Part shown: in pieces, positions 43,519 through 53,607 of the stretch
How the letters are laid out: each line of letters opens with the position of its first letter
Position numbering within the stretch: position 1 is the first letter of the stretch
Origin: Paraburkholderia sp. NMBU_R16
Lineage (GTDB): Bacteria; Pseudomonadota; Gammaproteobacteria; Burkholderiales; Burkholderiaceae
NCBI RefSeq assembly: GCF_013282575.1
Contig: NZ_JAAAYE010000007.1
Coordinates: forward strand, 1 to 64,000
Direction of reading: 5' to 3'
Length of the DNA: 64,000 bases
Made by a program: the position numbers and the translations under genes
Notes under the pieces: model-generated
The model's input: only the letters and a program-made list of their open reading frames with translations
Database searches by the model: none
Told to the model about the DNA's origin: nothing

Positions 43519-44880
43519 TCAGCGCTTTTTCTTCACCGGACGCACGTAGCCCGTTCGGGTACGCTGCGTCTTCTCATTGAGTACGAGCGTATCTTCGGGT
43601 ACATCCTTCCAGACGGTCGTCCCCGCGGCAATCGTGACGCCCCGCCCGACACGCACCGGTGCCACGAGCTGCGTATCGGAGCCCACGAACACGTCGTCCT
43701 CGATCACCGTGCGATGCTTGTTCGCGCCGTCGTAGTTGCAGGTGATCGTACCGGCGCCCACGTTGACCCGCGCCCCGACGTCGGCATCGCCGATATAAGT
43801 GAGGTGGTTCGCCTTGGAGCCCCGCCCGAGTGCAGCATTCTTGACTTCGACGAAGTTGCCGATATGCACCTCGTCCGCGAGCGCCGTGCCGGGCCGCAGC
43901 CGCGCATAAGGGCCGAGTACGGTGCGCTCGCCCACGGCCGCACCATCGACATGCGTGAACGGTTCAATGCGCGTACCCGCGCCAATCGTCGCGTTACGCA
44001 ACACGCAGTGGGCGCCGACGCTCACGTCGTCACCGAGCGTGACCTCGCCTTCGAACACGCAGTTGACGTCGATCGAAACATCGCGCCCACAGATCAATGC
44101 ACCGCGCACATCGAGCCGCGCGGGATCGGCCAGCGTCACGCCGGCTTGCAGCAACGCCTCGGCGACATTGCGTTGATGAATCCGCTCGAGCTCGGCCAGT
44201 TGCGCCTTGCTGTTCACGCCAAGCGTTTCCCATTCCTCGTCGGGCTGCGTCGTGACCACATCGAAACCGGCTTCGATGGCGCGCTCGACGACATCGGTCA
44301 AATAGAACTCACCCTGGGCGTTGTCGTTCTTCAGCGAGCCGAGCCACATCGCGAGCTGTGCCGTGGGCGTGACGACGATGCCGGTATTGATCTCGGCAAT
44401 GCGCAGTTCTTCGAGCGTGGCGTCCTTCTGCTCGACGATGCGCACGACATAGCCCGCGGGGTCGCGCACGATGCGGCCGTACCCGTGAGGATCGTCGAGC
44501 GTAACCGTGAGCAGGCCATAGCGGCCGTCCACGGCTGCGTCGACGAGGCGTTTGAGCGTCGACGCCTTCGTCAGCGGCACATCGCCGTACAGCACGAGTG
44601 TGGGTTGAGCCGGATCGAGCAGCGGCAGCGCCTGCTGCACAGCGTGACCGGTGCCAAGCTGCTCATGCTGCACGGCGAACTTGATGTCCGGGGCGGCCAC
44701 GGCCTGCTGGACGGCCTCGCCGCCGTGCCCGACAACGACGACGATGCGAGTCGGCGACAGCATTCGCGCCGTTTCGATGACATGCGATAGCAATGGCCGG
44801 CCGGCCAATGGGTGGAGCACTTTGGGCAACGCGGAGCGCATCCGTTTGCCGGCGCCTGCGGCCAAGACGACGATATTCAT
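43519..44880 (-). CDS. glmU: Bifunctional UDP-N-acetylglucosamine pyrophosphorylase / glucosamine-1-phosphate N-acetyltransferase
   Basis: Enzyme of 453 aa for the last two steps to UDP-GlcNAc. The N-terminal uridyltransferase has [18 protein letters not shown]. The C-terminal half is a left-handed beta helix of hexapeptide repeats with the acetyltransferase active site near [25 protein letters not shown]. Length is standard. It sits upstream of glmS on the same strand. Confidence 0.98.
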   Translation of the reverse strand: MNIVVLAAGAGKRMRSALPKVLHPLAGRPLLSHVIETARMLSPTRIVVVVGHGGEAVQQAVAAPDIKFAVQHEQLGTGHAVQQALPLLDPAQPTLVLYGDVPLTKASTLKRLVDAAVDGRYGLLTVTLDDPHGYGRIVRDPAGYVVRIVEQKDATLEELRIAEINTGIVVTPTAQLAMWLGSLKNDNAQGEFYLTDVVERAIEAGFDVVTTQPDEEWETLGVNSKAQLAELERIHQRNVAEALLQAGVTLADPARLDVRGALICGRDVSIDVNCVFEGEVTLGDDVSVGAHCVLRNATIGAGTRIEPFTHVDGAAVGERTVLGPYARLRPGTALADEVHIGNFVEVKNAALGRGSKANHLTYIGDADVGARVNVGAGTITCNYDGANKHRTVIEDDVFVGSDTQLVAPVRVGRGVTIAAGTTVWKDVPEDTLVLNEKTQRTRTGYVRPVKKKR

Positions 44881-44910
44881 TGCGTCGACACGAATAGAGA
44901 GGTATCAGGT

Positions 44911-44930
44911 GCGCGATTCTAACATCGCGC
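44911..44930 (-). promoter_or_regulatory. Hairpin between ttcA and glmU
   Basis: Perfect 7-bp repeat GCGCGAT / ATCGCGC with a 6-nt loop in the 96-bp gap before glmU. It may attenuate read-through from ttcA; on the plus strand it is followed by TCTTT. Confidence 0.4.
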
Positions 44931-44976
44931 TCTTTACGCCAAAGCGGCACAGCGCACGGTCAAGGCGCGCCGCGCA

Positions 44977-45951
44977 TCAGAGGTCGTCGAATTGCGCGAA
45001 TGAGATCGGTTGTGCTGCGCCGGCATTCCCGCCGCCGGCTCCGTCCGCCGAACAAGGGTCATCGTCGAAAGCGATGTCGCCGAGCGGGTCGGCCTTGCCC
45101 GTCGCGCGCAATCCCGCAAACGGAAAAAGCCGCGGATCCATCAAATGCGACGGCACGACGTTCGAAAGTGCATTGAACATATTGTCGACACGCCCCGGAA
45201 ACCGTTTGTCCCACTCGCGAATCAGCGCTTTCATTTCCGCACGCTTCAGATTCGGCTGACTCCCGCAGAGATTACAGGGAATGATCGGAAACGCGCGTAG
45301 TTCGGCGTATTTCTCGAGATCGGTTTCTTTCACATAGGCGAGCGGCCGGATCACGACGTTCTTGCCGTCGTCCGACTGCAGCTTGGGCGGCATGCCTTTG
45401 AGCTTGCCGCCGTAAAAAAGATTGAGCAACAGCGTCTGCAGAATGTCGTCGCGATGATGGCCGAGTGCGATTTTCGTGGCGCCGAGCTCGCCTGCCACAC
45501 GGTAGAGAATGCCGCGCCGCAGCCGCGAGCACAGCGAACAGGTGGTCTTGCCCTCGGGCACGAGCCGCTTGACGATGCTGTAGGTGTCCTGGTTCTCGAT
45601 ATGAAACGGCACGTTCAGGCTGCTCAGATACTCAGGCAGCACATGCTCGGGAAAGCCGGGCTGCTTTTGATCGAGGTTCACGGCCACGATATCGAAATGG
45701 ATCGGCGCGCGCTCGCGCAGCCGCAGCAAAATATCGAGCAGCGCGTAACTGTCCTTGCCGCCCGACATGCAGACCATGACCTTGTCGCCATCCTCGATCA
45801 TGTTGAAATCGCCGATCGCCTGCCCGACCAGACGCGCAAGCCGCTTGAACAGCTTGTTGTTCTCGTAGGCTTCCTTCTGTTCCCGGCGCGTGAGCGCCTG
45901 GCGCGCTTGCCCTGCCTCGGCGTTCGCGGCGGCGTGTTCTGGCGCATTCAT
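44977..45951 (-). CDS. ttcA: tRNA 2-thiocytidine(32) synthetase TtcA
   Basis: Protein of 324 aa that thiolates C32 of certain tRNAs. The PP-loop SGGKDS is at 63-68. Cys pairs CSLC (about 138-141) and CNLC (about 229-232) bind the 4Fe-4S cluster. An Ala-rich N-terminal extension and a C-terminal tail exceed the E. coli protein slightly. The ATG at 45951 lies 1 nt after the folB stop, so the two are coupled. Confidence 0.96.
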   Translation of the reverse strand: MNAPEHAAANAEAGQARQALTRREQKEAYENNKLFKRLARLVGQAIGDFNMIEDGDKVMVCMSGGKDSYALLDILLRLRERAPIHFDIVAVNLDQKQPGFPEHVLPEYLSSLNVPFHIENQDTYSIVKRLVPEGKTTCSLCSRLRRGILYRVAGELGATKIALGHHRDDILQTLLLNLFYGGKLKGMPPKLQSDDGKNVVIRPLAYVKETDLEKYAELRAFPIIPCNLCGSQPNLKRAEMKALIREWDKRFPGRVDNMFNALSNVVPSHLMDPRLFPFAGLRATGKADPLGDIAFDDDPCSADGAGGGNAGAAQPISFAQFDDL

Positions 45952-45952
45952 C

Positions 45953-46351
45953 TCAATCTTCCTCTTTGATGCGAAAGACTTCGACGCCCACGGCATCGCA
46001 GTCCGGATAAACATCAGGCTTTTCGGTCGATACGCACACGGCCCTCACCTGCGGATGCGCGAGCAGCACGCGGGCGACGTCGTCGCACAGCGTTTCCTGC
46101 AGATGGATATGGCCGCGGCCGACGCGATCGGCGATCGTCGCGCGCATGAAGTCATAGTCGACGACCTCATGAAGCTTGTCGTCGACAGGCGTCGTCTGCG
46201 CGAGCGGCACGAACAACTCGACGTTGATGACGACGCGCTGCTCGCCGCGCTTTTCGAACTCGTGCACGCCGATATTGATGAAAACCTCGTAATTGCGCAG
46301 AAAAAGCCTGCGACAGTCGGCGAGCCGGGGGTGCAAGAGAGCGCAAACCAT
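45953..46351 (-). CDS. folB: Dihydroneopterin aldolase family protein
   Basis: Tunnel-fold enzyme of 132 aa. [25 protein letters not shown] opens the FolB domain (quoted in part; the Glu binds the pterin), and [19 protein letters not shown] closes it. It converts dihydroneopterin to 6-hydroxymethyl-dihydropterin for folate synthesis. The N-terminus ([20 protein letters not shown]) is a little longer than in E. coli. It lies between an SDR of pteridine-reductase type and ttcA. Confidence 0.93.
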   Translation of the reverse strand: MVCALLHPRLADCRRLFLRNYEVFINIGVHEFEKRGEQRVVINVELFVPLAQTTPVDDKLHEVVDYDFMRATIADRVGRGHIHLQETLCDDVARVLLAHPQVRAVCVSTEKPDVYPDCDAVGVEVFRIKEED

Positions 46352-46460
46352 ATCCGTTCCAATCAAAAAAATGCGCACCGGCGATGCCTCATCGCATCCG
46401 CCCAAGCTCGCCAATCGAGCGTCGCGGCCCGGCACAAGCGTCCCCAACACCCGAAACGCG

Positions 46461-47321
46461 CTACTTGCCCTCGGGCGTCAAAAACATCACATCGCGCGGC
46501 AGCGGCACGAGATGCTGGCCGCCGTCCACGACGAGCGTCGCGCCCGTCACGCCCGACGCATCGGCGAGATAGCAGGCCGCCTGCACGATATCCTCGGGAC
46601 GCGACGCACGGCCGAGCGGCGTGACGCGATGCGCGGCGGCAAAGCCGTCGGGCGTCTGATCGGCCGAGGGCAAGGTCAGCCCCGGTGCGATACCGACCAC
46701 GCGCACTTTCGGTGCCAGCGCCTGTGCCAGCGCCACGGTTGCAGTCTGCAGCGCCGCCTTGGACAACGTGTACGACAAATAGTCCGGGTTCAGGTTGTAA
46801 AGCTTCTGATCGAGCACGTTGATGACGACGCTGCGCTCGGTCTCGTCTTCGCAGGCGGCCGCGGGCGTCGCCGCATGCAGTGCGCGCGCCAGTACGAGCG
46901 GCGCGCCCACGTTGACCGCCATCAGTTGCAGCAGCGTCTCGTAGCCGATGGTCGCCGCCGTATCCTCGACGAAACGCGACGCGTTGTTGACGATGCAGCG
47001 CGGTCGGCCGAGCGCGGCCGTGCAGGCCGGCACCAGCTGCGCCACGTCCTCCTCGAAGGCCAGATCGGCTTCGAGCGCGCAAGCGCGGCGGCCCAGCGCG
47101 CGAATCTCGGCGACGACGCCCTCGGCCTCGCGGCCCGATGTGCCGTAATGGACGGCCACATCCCAGCCTTTCGCAGCGAAGCCGAGCGCCAGGGCCCGGC
47201 CGATGCGCCGCGCGGCGCCCGTAACGAGCACGACGCGCCCTTGCGCGCCAGCGCCACCGGCGGTAGCGGCGCGACTGGCACCTGCGTCAGGACTCGCGCG
47301 CGGATCGGAGGGGGCGCTCAT
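46461..47321 (-). CDS. SDR oxidoreductase, pteridine-reductase/FolM-like
   Basis: Short-chain dehydrogenase of 286 aa with an Ala-rich N-terminal tail (1-28). The cofactor site reads VTGAARRIGRA, the version with Arg-Arg seen in pteridine reductase PTR1 and FolM rather than in FabG. NNAS and the Y-x-x-x-K pair (YTLSK) follow. With folB next to it on the same strand, reduction of dihydro-monapterin or dihydrofolate is plausible but not proven. Its start is only 13 bp from the divergent methyltransferase start. Confidence 0.88.
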   Translation of the reverse strand: MSAPSDPRASPDAGASRAATAGGAGAQGRVVLVTGAARRIGRALALGFAAKGWDVAVHYGTSGREAEGVVAEIRALGRRACALEADLAFEEDVAQLVPACTAALGRPRCIVNNASRFVEDTAATIGYETLLQLMAVNVGAPLVLARALHAATPAAACEDETERSVVINVLDQKLYNLNPDYLSYTLSKAALQTATVALAQALAPKVRVVGIAPGLTLPSADQTPDGFAAAHRVTPLGRASRPEDIVQAACYLADASGVTGATLVVDGGQHLVPLPRDVMFLTPEGK

Positions 47322-47334
47322 TTACAATGCCGGA

Positions 47335-48561
47335 ATGAATCAGAATGCTCACAAACCCGTTAGTTTACCCGTTCCGGACGCGGACGCGCTCGCGGCCTCC
47401 CAGGCGCTCGTCGCGCTCGTCCGAGACGACATCGCGGCGGCGGGCGGCTGGCTGCCGTTCGATCGGTACATGGAGCGTGTGCTGTATGCCCCGCGCCTCG
47501 GCTACTACAGCGGCGGAGCGCGCAAATTCGGCCTGCGCGCGCAAGACGGCAGCGATTTCGTCACGGCGCCCGAACTCTCCCCGTTTTTTGCGTCGACGCT
47601 CGCGCGCCCCGTCGCTCAAGCGCTGGCCGAGAGCAGCACGCGCGAATTGATCGAATTCGGTGCCGGCACGGGCAAGCTCGCCGCGGGCCTGCTCACTACA
47701 CTCGACGCGCTCGGCGTGCCTTTCGACAGCTACGCCATCGTCGAGCTCTCGGGCGAGCTGCGCGCGCGCCAACGCGAGACGATCGAGGCGCTCGCCGGAG
47801 AGCTCGCGCAGCGCGTACGCTGGCTCGATGCGCTGCCCGAGCGCTTCGCCGGTGTCGCGCTCGGCAACGAGGTGCTCGATGCGATGCCGGTCAGGCTTTT
47901 CGTCCGTACGGGCGGCGTATGGCATGAGCGCGGCGTCGCGACGGGCGCGGACGGAAAACTGGGCTTCGCCGACCGCCCCACTGGACATGAAAGCGGCGGC
48001 ACGGTACTGACCGATTACGACGCCGCTGTGCTGGCCGAACTCGACGAGCGGATCGATCCGTCGATCGACTACGTCGCGGAAACGCACGCGGCGGCAGCAG
48101 CCTTCACACGCACTGTCTGCACGATGCTCTCGAGAGGCGCGGCGTTTTTCGTCGACTATGGTTTTCCACGTCACGAGTACTACCATCCGCAACGTGCGCA
48201 AGGCACGCTCATGTGCCATTACCGCCATCACTCCCACGACGATCCGTTCTTTCACCCGGGGTTGCAGGACATCACCGCTCACGTCGAATTCACGGCCATT
48301 GCCGTCGCGGGAACGGAAGCGGGCGCCGATCTGCTCGGCTATACGTCGCAGGCCCGGTTTCTGATGAATGCGGGCATCACGGAAGCGCTGGCCGGACTCG
48401 ACGCGTCCGACACGTCCCGCTTCCTGCCGGCGGCGAATGCGGTACAGAAACTGCTTTCCGAAGCCGAAATGGGCGAACTCTTCAAGGTGATCGCCTTTTC
48501 GCGCGGCATCGAGCGGACTTTGGATGCGTTCGCGCGCGGCGACCGTTCGCACACGCTATGA
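47335..48561 (+). CDS. MidA/NDUFAF7-like SAM-dependent methyltransferase (DUF185)
   Basis: Protein of 408 aa of the DUF185 class. GGWLPFDRYMERVLYAPRLGYY is the N-terminal signature (quoted in part), IEFGAGTGKLAAGLL is the SAM-binding glycine loop and FAGVALGNEVLDAMPV follows. The mitochondrial relative NDUFAF7 dimethylates an arginine of complex I; the bacterial substrate is unknown. It is divergent from the SDR (13 bp) and convergent with cca (2 bp). Confidence 0.92.
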   Translation: MNQNAHKPVSLPVPDADALAASQALVALVRDDIAAAGGWLPFDRYMERVLYAPRLGYYSGGARKFGLRAQDGSDFVTAPELSPFFASTLARPVAQALAESSTRELIEFGAGTGKLAAGLLTTLDALGVPFDSYAIVELSGELRARQRETIEALAGELAQRVRWLDALPERFAGVALGNEVLDAMPVRLFVRTGGVWHERGVATGADGKLGFADRPTGHESGGTVLTDYDAAVLAELDERIDPSIDYVAETHAAAAAFTRTVCTMLSRGAAFFVDYGFPRHEYYHPQRAQGTLMCHYRHHSHDDPFFHPGLQDITAHVEFTAIAVAGTEAGADLLGYTSQARFLMNAGITEALAGLDASDTSRFLPAANAVQKLLSEAEMGELFKVIAFSRGIERTLDAFARGDRSHTL

Positions 48562-48563
48562 CC

Positions 48564-49868
48564 TCATGAAGCGCCGGCGTCCTCGGTGAGCGCGTCGGGC
48601 GCCTGGCCCAGCGCCGCTGCCACGGCCGCGACGCGCGCGCGATGCACGGCTTCCTTTATGTTCTCGGCTCCCGCGGGCTTGCCACTCTGTCCTTGCCCCT
48701 GCGCCTGCGCCTGCGCTTGGGCGATGGCCCCGGCATCCACCGCCCGGGCGGCGACGAGCGCCACACGCAGCCGTTCGGCCTGAGGATACTCGCGCATTTC
48801 GAAGCCGAGCCGCCCGCGCGCATCCGATTCGCAGGCCTGTAGCGCTTCGGCGAAGCGCGCCGGCTTACGCAGTGCATCGGAGCGCTCCAGAAGGCGTACG
48901 AGCGCCGCCGCGCCCATCTCCATCACGCGATGGATGTTGCCGTGCTCGCGCGCCACGAGCAGCGCCAGATCGCGGCATTCGTTCGGCACGCGCAGCCGCT
49001 CGCACATCGGCCTGAGCAGATCGACGCTGCGCATCTCGTGGCCGAGATGTCGCGGCAAGACGTCAGCCGGTGTCGTCGCCTTGCCGAGATCGTGCGTGAG
49101 CGCGGCGAATCGCACGGCCAGCGCATAACCGCGCGCGGCGGCGTAATCGACGACCATCATCACATGCACGCCGGTATCGACTTCGGGATGGTAGTCGGCG
49201 CGCTGCGCGACGCCGAAGAGCGCGTCGACCTCGGGCAGCACGCGCACCAGCGCCCCGCACTCGCGCAACGTCGCAAACATGCGCGAAGGCTTGTCTTCCA
49301 TCAGGCCGCGCGAGATTTCCTGCCAGACGCGCTCGGGTACGAGCGCATCGACTTCGCCGGCCGCGACCATCGTTTTCATCAGCGCCAGCGTATCGGGCGC
49401 CACGTCGAAATCGTGGAAGCGGGCCGCGAAGCGCGCGAGGCGCAGGATGCGCACCGGATCTTCGACGAACGCCTCACCGACATGCCGAAACCGCTTTTCA
49501 GCGAGATCGCGCTGCCCGTCGAACGGATCGATGACAGGCCCCGTCAGCTCGCCGTCGGGCCGGACTTCGCGCGCCATCGCGTTGATGGTCAGGTCGCGCC
49601 GCGCCAGATCCTCTTCGAGCGTCACGTCCGGCGCATAGTAGAACTGAAACCCGTGATAACCGGCGGCCGTCTTGCGCTCCGTACGCGCGAGCGCGTACTC
49701 CTCCTGGGTGGCCGGATGCAGAAAGACGGGAAAGTCCTTGCCCACGGGGCGATAACCCTGCGCGACCATCTGCTCGGGTGTCGCGCCGACCACGACATAG
49801 TCGCGGTCCGACACGGGCACGCCGAGCAGTTCGTCACGAATGGCACCGCCTACAGCGTAAATCTTCAT
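48564..49868 (-). CDS. cca: Multifunctional CCA-adding tRNA nucleotidyltransferase
   Basis: Enzyme of 434 aa that builds or repairs tRNA 3' CCA ends. The nucleotidyltransferase head has GGAIRDELLG and the DRDY metal motif, then RRDLTINAMA. The C-terminal half is an HD phosphohydrolase (HVMMVVDYAAA, THDLGK), so this is the class with extra phosphatase/phosphodiesterase activity. Near the C-terminus there is an Ala-Gln/Gly-Gln run (AQAQAQAQGQGQ) encoded by a hexanucleotide repeat (48698-48715). Its ATG overlaps the GST stop. Confidence 0.96.
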   Translation of the reverse strand: MKIYAVGGAIRDELLGVPVSDRDYVVVGATPEQMVAQGYRPVGKDFPVFLHPATQEEYALARTERKTAAGYHGFQFYYAPDVTLEEDLARRDLTINAMAREVRPDGELTGPVIDPFDGQRDLAEKRFRHVGEAFVEDPVRILRLARFAARFHDFDVAPDTLALMKTMVAAGEVDALVPERVWQEISRGLMEDKPSRMFATLRECGALVRVLPEVDALFGVAQRADYHPEVDTGVHVMMVVDYAAARGYALAVRFAALTHDLGKATTPADVLPRHLGHEMRSVDLLRPMCERLRVPNECRDLALLVAREHGNIHRVMEMGAAALVRLLERSDALRKPARFAEALQACESDARGRLGFEMREYPQAERLRVALVAARAVDAGAIAQAQAQAQGQGQSGKPAGAENIKEAVHRARVAAVAAALGQAPDALTEDAGAS

Positions 49869-50515
49869 TGGGGCGTTTCGTATTTGTCGAGCCGATGCGT
49901 TTCCCGCAGCGCGCTTTCGATCCACTCCCGCACAGCCGGCAACGCAGTGATGTGCCTGGCGTAAGCGCTCGCCGCCTCGGACAGCTTCGGGGCATAGGTA
50001 TTGAACCGCATGACGACCGGCGCATACATCGCATCGGCGATCGTGAATGACGCGCCAAACAGGAAAGGACCGCCGTAGCGCGCCACGCACTCGGACCAGA
50101 TCGCATCGATGCGGGCAATGTCGGCCAACGCGCCGGGCGTGGCATTGGCGCCTGGCCACTTCGCCCGGATGTTCATCCACATGGCCGAACGCAGCTCGCC
50201 GAAGCCGCCGTGCATTTCGCTGGCGACCGAGCGCGCATGCGCACGCGCCGCGGGATCGCGGGGCCATAGCGCCAGTTCGGGAAAGCGCTCGGCGAGCGTT
50301 TCGGAAATAGCCAGCGACTCCCATACCGACTGCCCCTCGTCGGTGATGAGGCAAGGTACCTTGCACGAGGGCGAATACTGGAGAATCCGCGCGGGCGTGG
50401 ACGCTTCGCCAAGCTCGACGGAGATTTCGTCGAACGAAATGCCCGCTTGGCGCATCAGCAGCCAGGGCCGCATCGACCACGAGGAATAGTTCTTGTCACC
50501 GATTACGAGTTTCAT
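49865..50515 (-). CDS. Glutathione S-transferase
   Basis: GST of 216 aa with the thioredoxin-like N-terminal domain (KLVIGDKNYSSWSMRPWLLM, in which a Ser is the likely glutathione-activating residue) and an all-helical C-terminal domain. It resembles the YibF/maleylacetoacetate-isomerase-like branches; the substrate is unknown. It overlaps cca by ATGA, a pairing conserved in Burkholderia. Confidence 0.93.
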   Translation of the reverse strand: MKLVIGDKNYSSWSMRPWLLMRQAGISFDEISVELGEASTPARILQYSPSCKVPCLITDEGQSVWESLAISETLAERFPELALWPRDPAARAHARSVASEMHGGFGELRSAMWMNIRAKWPGANATPGALADIARIDAIWSECVARYGGPFLFGASFTIADAMYAPVVMRFNTYAPKLSEAASAYARHITALPAVREWIESALRETHRLDKYETPQ

Positions 50516-50575
50516 ATCGCGAGTTGTGATGAGAAGGTTGAGCAAGCGACTGACTACGGCACATCGCGACGGCCG

Positions 50576-51532
50576 TCAACGACCGGCCGTCGTACGAAAC
50601 GCACTGAAGCGCGATCTGAGCGAAGCATTGCCGAGATAGGCCGGCGCGATGGCCTCCATGCTCGCCGGCTCGATACCGAGCTCGGGCGCAAGCGGGCCGC
50701 TCAGCACGGCATCGCGCGTCATCGAATCGAGGTTGTCTCGCGTAAGCACGGGCGCGCCCGGCAACATCTCGAACGTCATGGCCTGCATATAGGCCAAAGC
50801 ATCGGGCAAACGCACGATGCGCGCGTGACGCCCTATCGCGTCCCCGCAGAACTTCACGAGCGCTTCGAGCGTGTAGACCGTCGGCCCGCCCAGTTCGTAG
50901 GTGCGCCCGCTTGCCGCATCGAGATCGAGCGTGTTCACGATCGCGCTCGCCACGTCGCCGACAAAGACGGGCTGAAACTTCGCATCGGGCTTCGCGAGCG
51001 GAATCACCGGAAGAAGACGCTGCAGTACGGCAAAGGTATTCAGGAAGTTGTCTTGCGGCCCAAATACGACCGACGGCCGAAAAATCGTCGTGGCCAGCCG
51101 CGATCCAGCGCGCACGGCTTTTTCGCCATCGCCTTTCGAGCGCAGGTACATGCTCGGCCCGGCGGGATCGGCATTGAGCGCGCTGATGTGAACGAGCCGA
51201 TGCACACCCTTGCCTTCGCAGGCGGACACGATTTTCGCAGGCAGCTCGACATGCGCCCTCGCAAATTCGCGCCCATAGGGACGGCCCCGTCCGCCATGGA
51301 GCGTGCCGACCAGATTCACGACCGCATCGGCGCCCTCGACGAAGCGCGCGAGCGCGACAGGATCGAAGACATCGATTTCGAGCACGTCGATCGGCAGCAT
51401 CGTCAGATGACGTGCGCGTGCGCGACTTCGCGTCGCCAGCCGGACGGTCTTGCCCGCTGCGACGAGCGCATTGGCCAGATGCGCGCCGATAAAGCCGGAA
51501 CCGCCGATCAACGCTACGGATTGATGCCGCAT
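50576..51532 (-). CDS. NDUFA9-like NAD-dependent epimerase/dehydratase (complex I assembly type)
   Basis: Atypical SDR of 318 aa. The NAD(P) motif GGSGFIGAHLANAL is at the N-terminus, VVNLVGTLHGG in the middle, and the Tyr/Lys pair is in YLRSK. Sequence is of the class annotated complex I NDUFA9 subunit family. It may be a structural or ubiquinone-related dehydrogenase. It sits between slt and the GST on the same strand. Confidence 0.9.
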   Translation of the reverse strand: MRHQSVALIGGSGFIGAHLANALVAAGKTVRLATRSRARARHLTMLPIDVLEIDVFDPVALARFVEGADAVVNLVGTLHGGRGRPYGREFARAHVELPAKIVSACEGKGVHRLVHISALNADPAGPSMYLRSKGDGEKAVRAGSRLATTIFRPSVVFGPQDNFLNTFAVLQRLLPVIPLAKPDAKFQPVFVGDVASAIVNTLDLDAASGRTYELGGPTVYTLEALVKFCGDAIGRHARIVRLPDALAYMQAMTFEMLPGAPVLTRDNLDSMTRDAVLSGPLAPELGIEPASMEAIAPAYLGNASLRSRFSAFRTTAGR

Positions 51533-51619
51533 CTTCGCCTCCTTTCGCTATGGCCGCCGAAGCACTCGCGCGCGCACGGCGCACAGCGAGCTGCGCACCG
51601 GGGCGGCCGCGCAGCGGCG

Positions 51620-53590
51620 TCAGTTTGGCAGGATGGCGCCGAGCCTGGCCTTCAGCGATTGCGGACGGCCTTCGAACAGCGCCGCGTAGTAGACCGTGTT
51701 CGACAGCACATTCTTGACGTAGTCGCGGGTCTCGTTGAACGGAATGGTCTCCGCGAAAATGGCCCCTTCGACGGCACGCGGCAACGCCGCCTGCCATTGC
51801 CGCGGCCGCCCCGGGCCGGCGTTGTAGCCGGCGGTCGCAAGCACGGCCGAACCGTCGAACTGATTGTAGATCATCGACAGATACGTCGTGCCGAGCAGGA
51901 TATTCGTGTTGATGTCGTTGAGCTCGGCCGGCGACACGGCGCCAAGACCGATCTTTCTTGCGACCATCTTCGCCGTACCCGGCATCAACTGCATGAGACC
52001 GCCCGCGCCGACACCCGAGCGCGCGTCGATGATGAAGCGCGACTCCTGACGAATGAGTCCGTAGGCCCATTCCACGTCGAGCCCGTTGGTCTGGGCATCG
52101 CGCTCGACGATATCGCGAAACGGCGACAGGTAACGCAGCGAGAAATCGTGCTCGGTCCGCGTGCGGTCCGCCGTGTTGACCGTGCGATCGTAAAGCTGGA
52201 TGCGGCGGGCATACTCGGCCACGGCCAGCAATTGGCGGTCCGTCATCCCGCGCAGCGGCCAATTCCACTCGCGATTGCCCTCGAGCCGCAGGTTGAGCGC
52301 AAAAAAGCGCCGCGCGAGCTCGAAGCCCGGCGTCTTGGCGACAGCCTCGACTTCCGCGTCGGTCACCGAGGTCTTCGGCGGTATCTCGATCTTGCGGCCC
52401 AGCTCTTCGGTGGCCAGTTGGCCATAGAAATCGAAGCGCGAGGCGATACGCTCGAATTCCTCGTTCGCTGCGGCCGTCTCGCCGGCCTGCTTCAGCGCGC
52501 GCGCGTGCCAGTACACCCAGGCCGGCCTGCTGCGCAGCGGCGTGGGCATCTGCTCGATCGACCAGCGCACCATCGTCCAGTCGCCCGCCAGCAAGGCGCT
52601 GCGTGTGCGCCACTCATAGGCCGGGTACGAAAGCGGTGCGTTCGCGGACAGCCGGAACCAGTCGAGCGCACCGGGCACCTGCCGCGCCGCCGCCTGGTAG
52701 CCGATCGTGCCCCAACCGATCGCACGCTCGGCGAGCGAAAGCTGCGGCGCGACGGTCGCGAAGGCGGCCGCCGCCGCGGCGGCGTCGTTGCGCGCCATGA
52801 CGGTGATCGCCAACAGGGCGAGCTCGTGCGAGGCCGAATCGGCGCCGATACCGTTCGCCAGCAGGAGCGGCGGCGCGCTCGTCGCCTGTTCGAAGCGCGT
52901 CGCATCGGGTCGCGCCGCGCCGAGCGCGTCGGCGATACGGCTGCCCGCCGTCGTGGCGTTCTGCTCGTAGGCCAGCAGGATCTGCTGCCACACGTCCTCG
53001 GGCGTGAATTGCTTCTCAGCCGCAAGCGCGGTGATCAGATCGACGCAGCCGTCACCGTAATAGCGCGGCTCCACGAGCAGCGCGCGCGCCGCATCGGCCA
53101 CGTTTTCGCCGCGCGCGGCGCGCGACTCGAGCGCATAACATTTGACCTGCGTATCGTCGTTCAGTACGAAGCGCGCGTATTGGGCGTCGAAATTGCGCCA
53201 GTCGTGCCGTGCGCCGAGCACCGTCAGATAGTCGTTGCGCATGCGGTCGGCGAGCGCTTCGCCGTCGTGCCGCTTCAAGAAAGACAGCACAGGCTCGTCG
53301 GGCGCGTCGAGCCGGGCATGGCCCGAGCCGTCGAACAGCTGAGGCTTGATCTGAAAGTACTCGAGATAAGACTGCGCCGGATAGTCCGGGATCATGCTCG
53401 CGAGCTGCGCGGCGCGTGCCGCGTCGTTGTTGCGGGCCGCTTCGCGCAATTGCACGAAAATGCGGTCGTCGCTCATCGGCGCGGGGGACGCGTGACGCCC
53501 GGCGGACGCCGTGCCGCACGCAACGAGTGCCGCCGCGGCGAAAGCGGAGCAAGCCGCGCGATATACTCGAAAAAAGCGTTTCGACATCAT
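51620..53590 (-). CDS. slt: Soluble-type lytic murein transglycosylase (Slt family)
   Basis: Periplasmic murein hydrolase of 656 aa that cleaves glycan strands to 1,6-anhydro-muropeptides. The signal ends in a lipobox-like LVAC. A long alpha-helical superhelix of TPR-like repeats (about 40-470) precedes the lysozyme-like domain with catalytic Glu in GLIRQESRF and GVGAGGLMQLMPGTA, then YNAGPGRP. The start is the first of two adjacent ATGs (53590, 53587). It is divergent from the 5-FCL gene with only about 17 bp between starts. Confidence 0.95.
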   Translation of the reverse strand: MMSKRFFRVYRAACSAFAAAALVACGTASAGRHASPAPMSDDRIFVQLREAARNNDAARAAQLASMIPDYPAQSYLEYFQIKPQLFDGSGHARLDAPDEPVLSFLKRHDGEALADRMRNDYLTVLGARHDWRNFDAQYARFVLNDDTQVKCYALESRAARGENVADAARALLVEPRYYGDGCVDLITALAAEKQFTPEDVWQQILLAYEQNATTAGSRIADALGAARPDATRFEQATSAPPLLLANGIGADSASHELALLAITVMARNDAAAAAAAFATVAPQLSLAERAIGWGTIGYQAAARQVPGALDWFRLSANAPLSYPAYEWRTRSALLAGDWTMVRWSIEQMPTPLRSRPAWVYWHARALKQAGETAAANEEFERIASRFDFYGQLATEELGRKIEIPPKTSVTDAEVEAVAKTPGFELARRFFALNLRLEGNREWNWPLRGMTDRQLLAVAEYARRIQLYDRTVNTADRTRTEHDFSLRYLSPFRDIVERDAQTNGLDVEWAYGLIRQESRFIIDARSGVGAGGLMQLMPGTAKMVARKIGLGAVSPAELNDINTNILLGTTYLSMIYNQFDGSAVLATAGYNAGPGRPRQWQAALPRAVEGAIFAETIPFNETRDYVKNVLSNTVYYAALFEGRPQSLKARLGAILPN

Positions 53591-53607
53591 GATCGGTGGA
53601 GCAAAAA

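Noticed and set aside
41690-43549. Long plus-strand open frame opposite glmS
   Set aside because: It is the mirror of a GC-rich gene with strong codon bias; its translation is Arg/His-rich with no recognisable domain.
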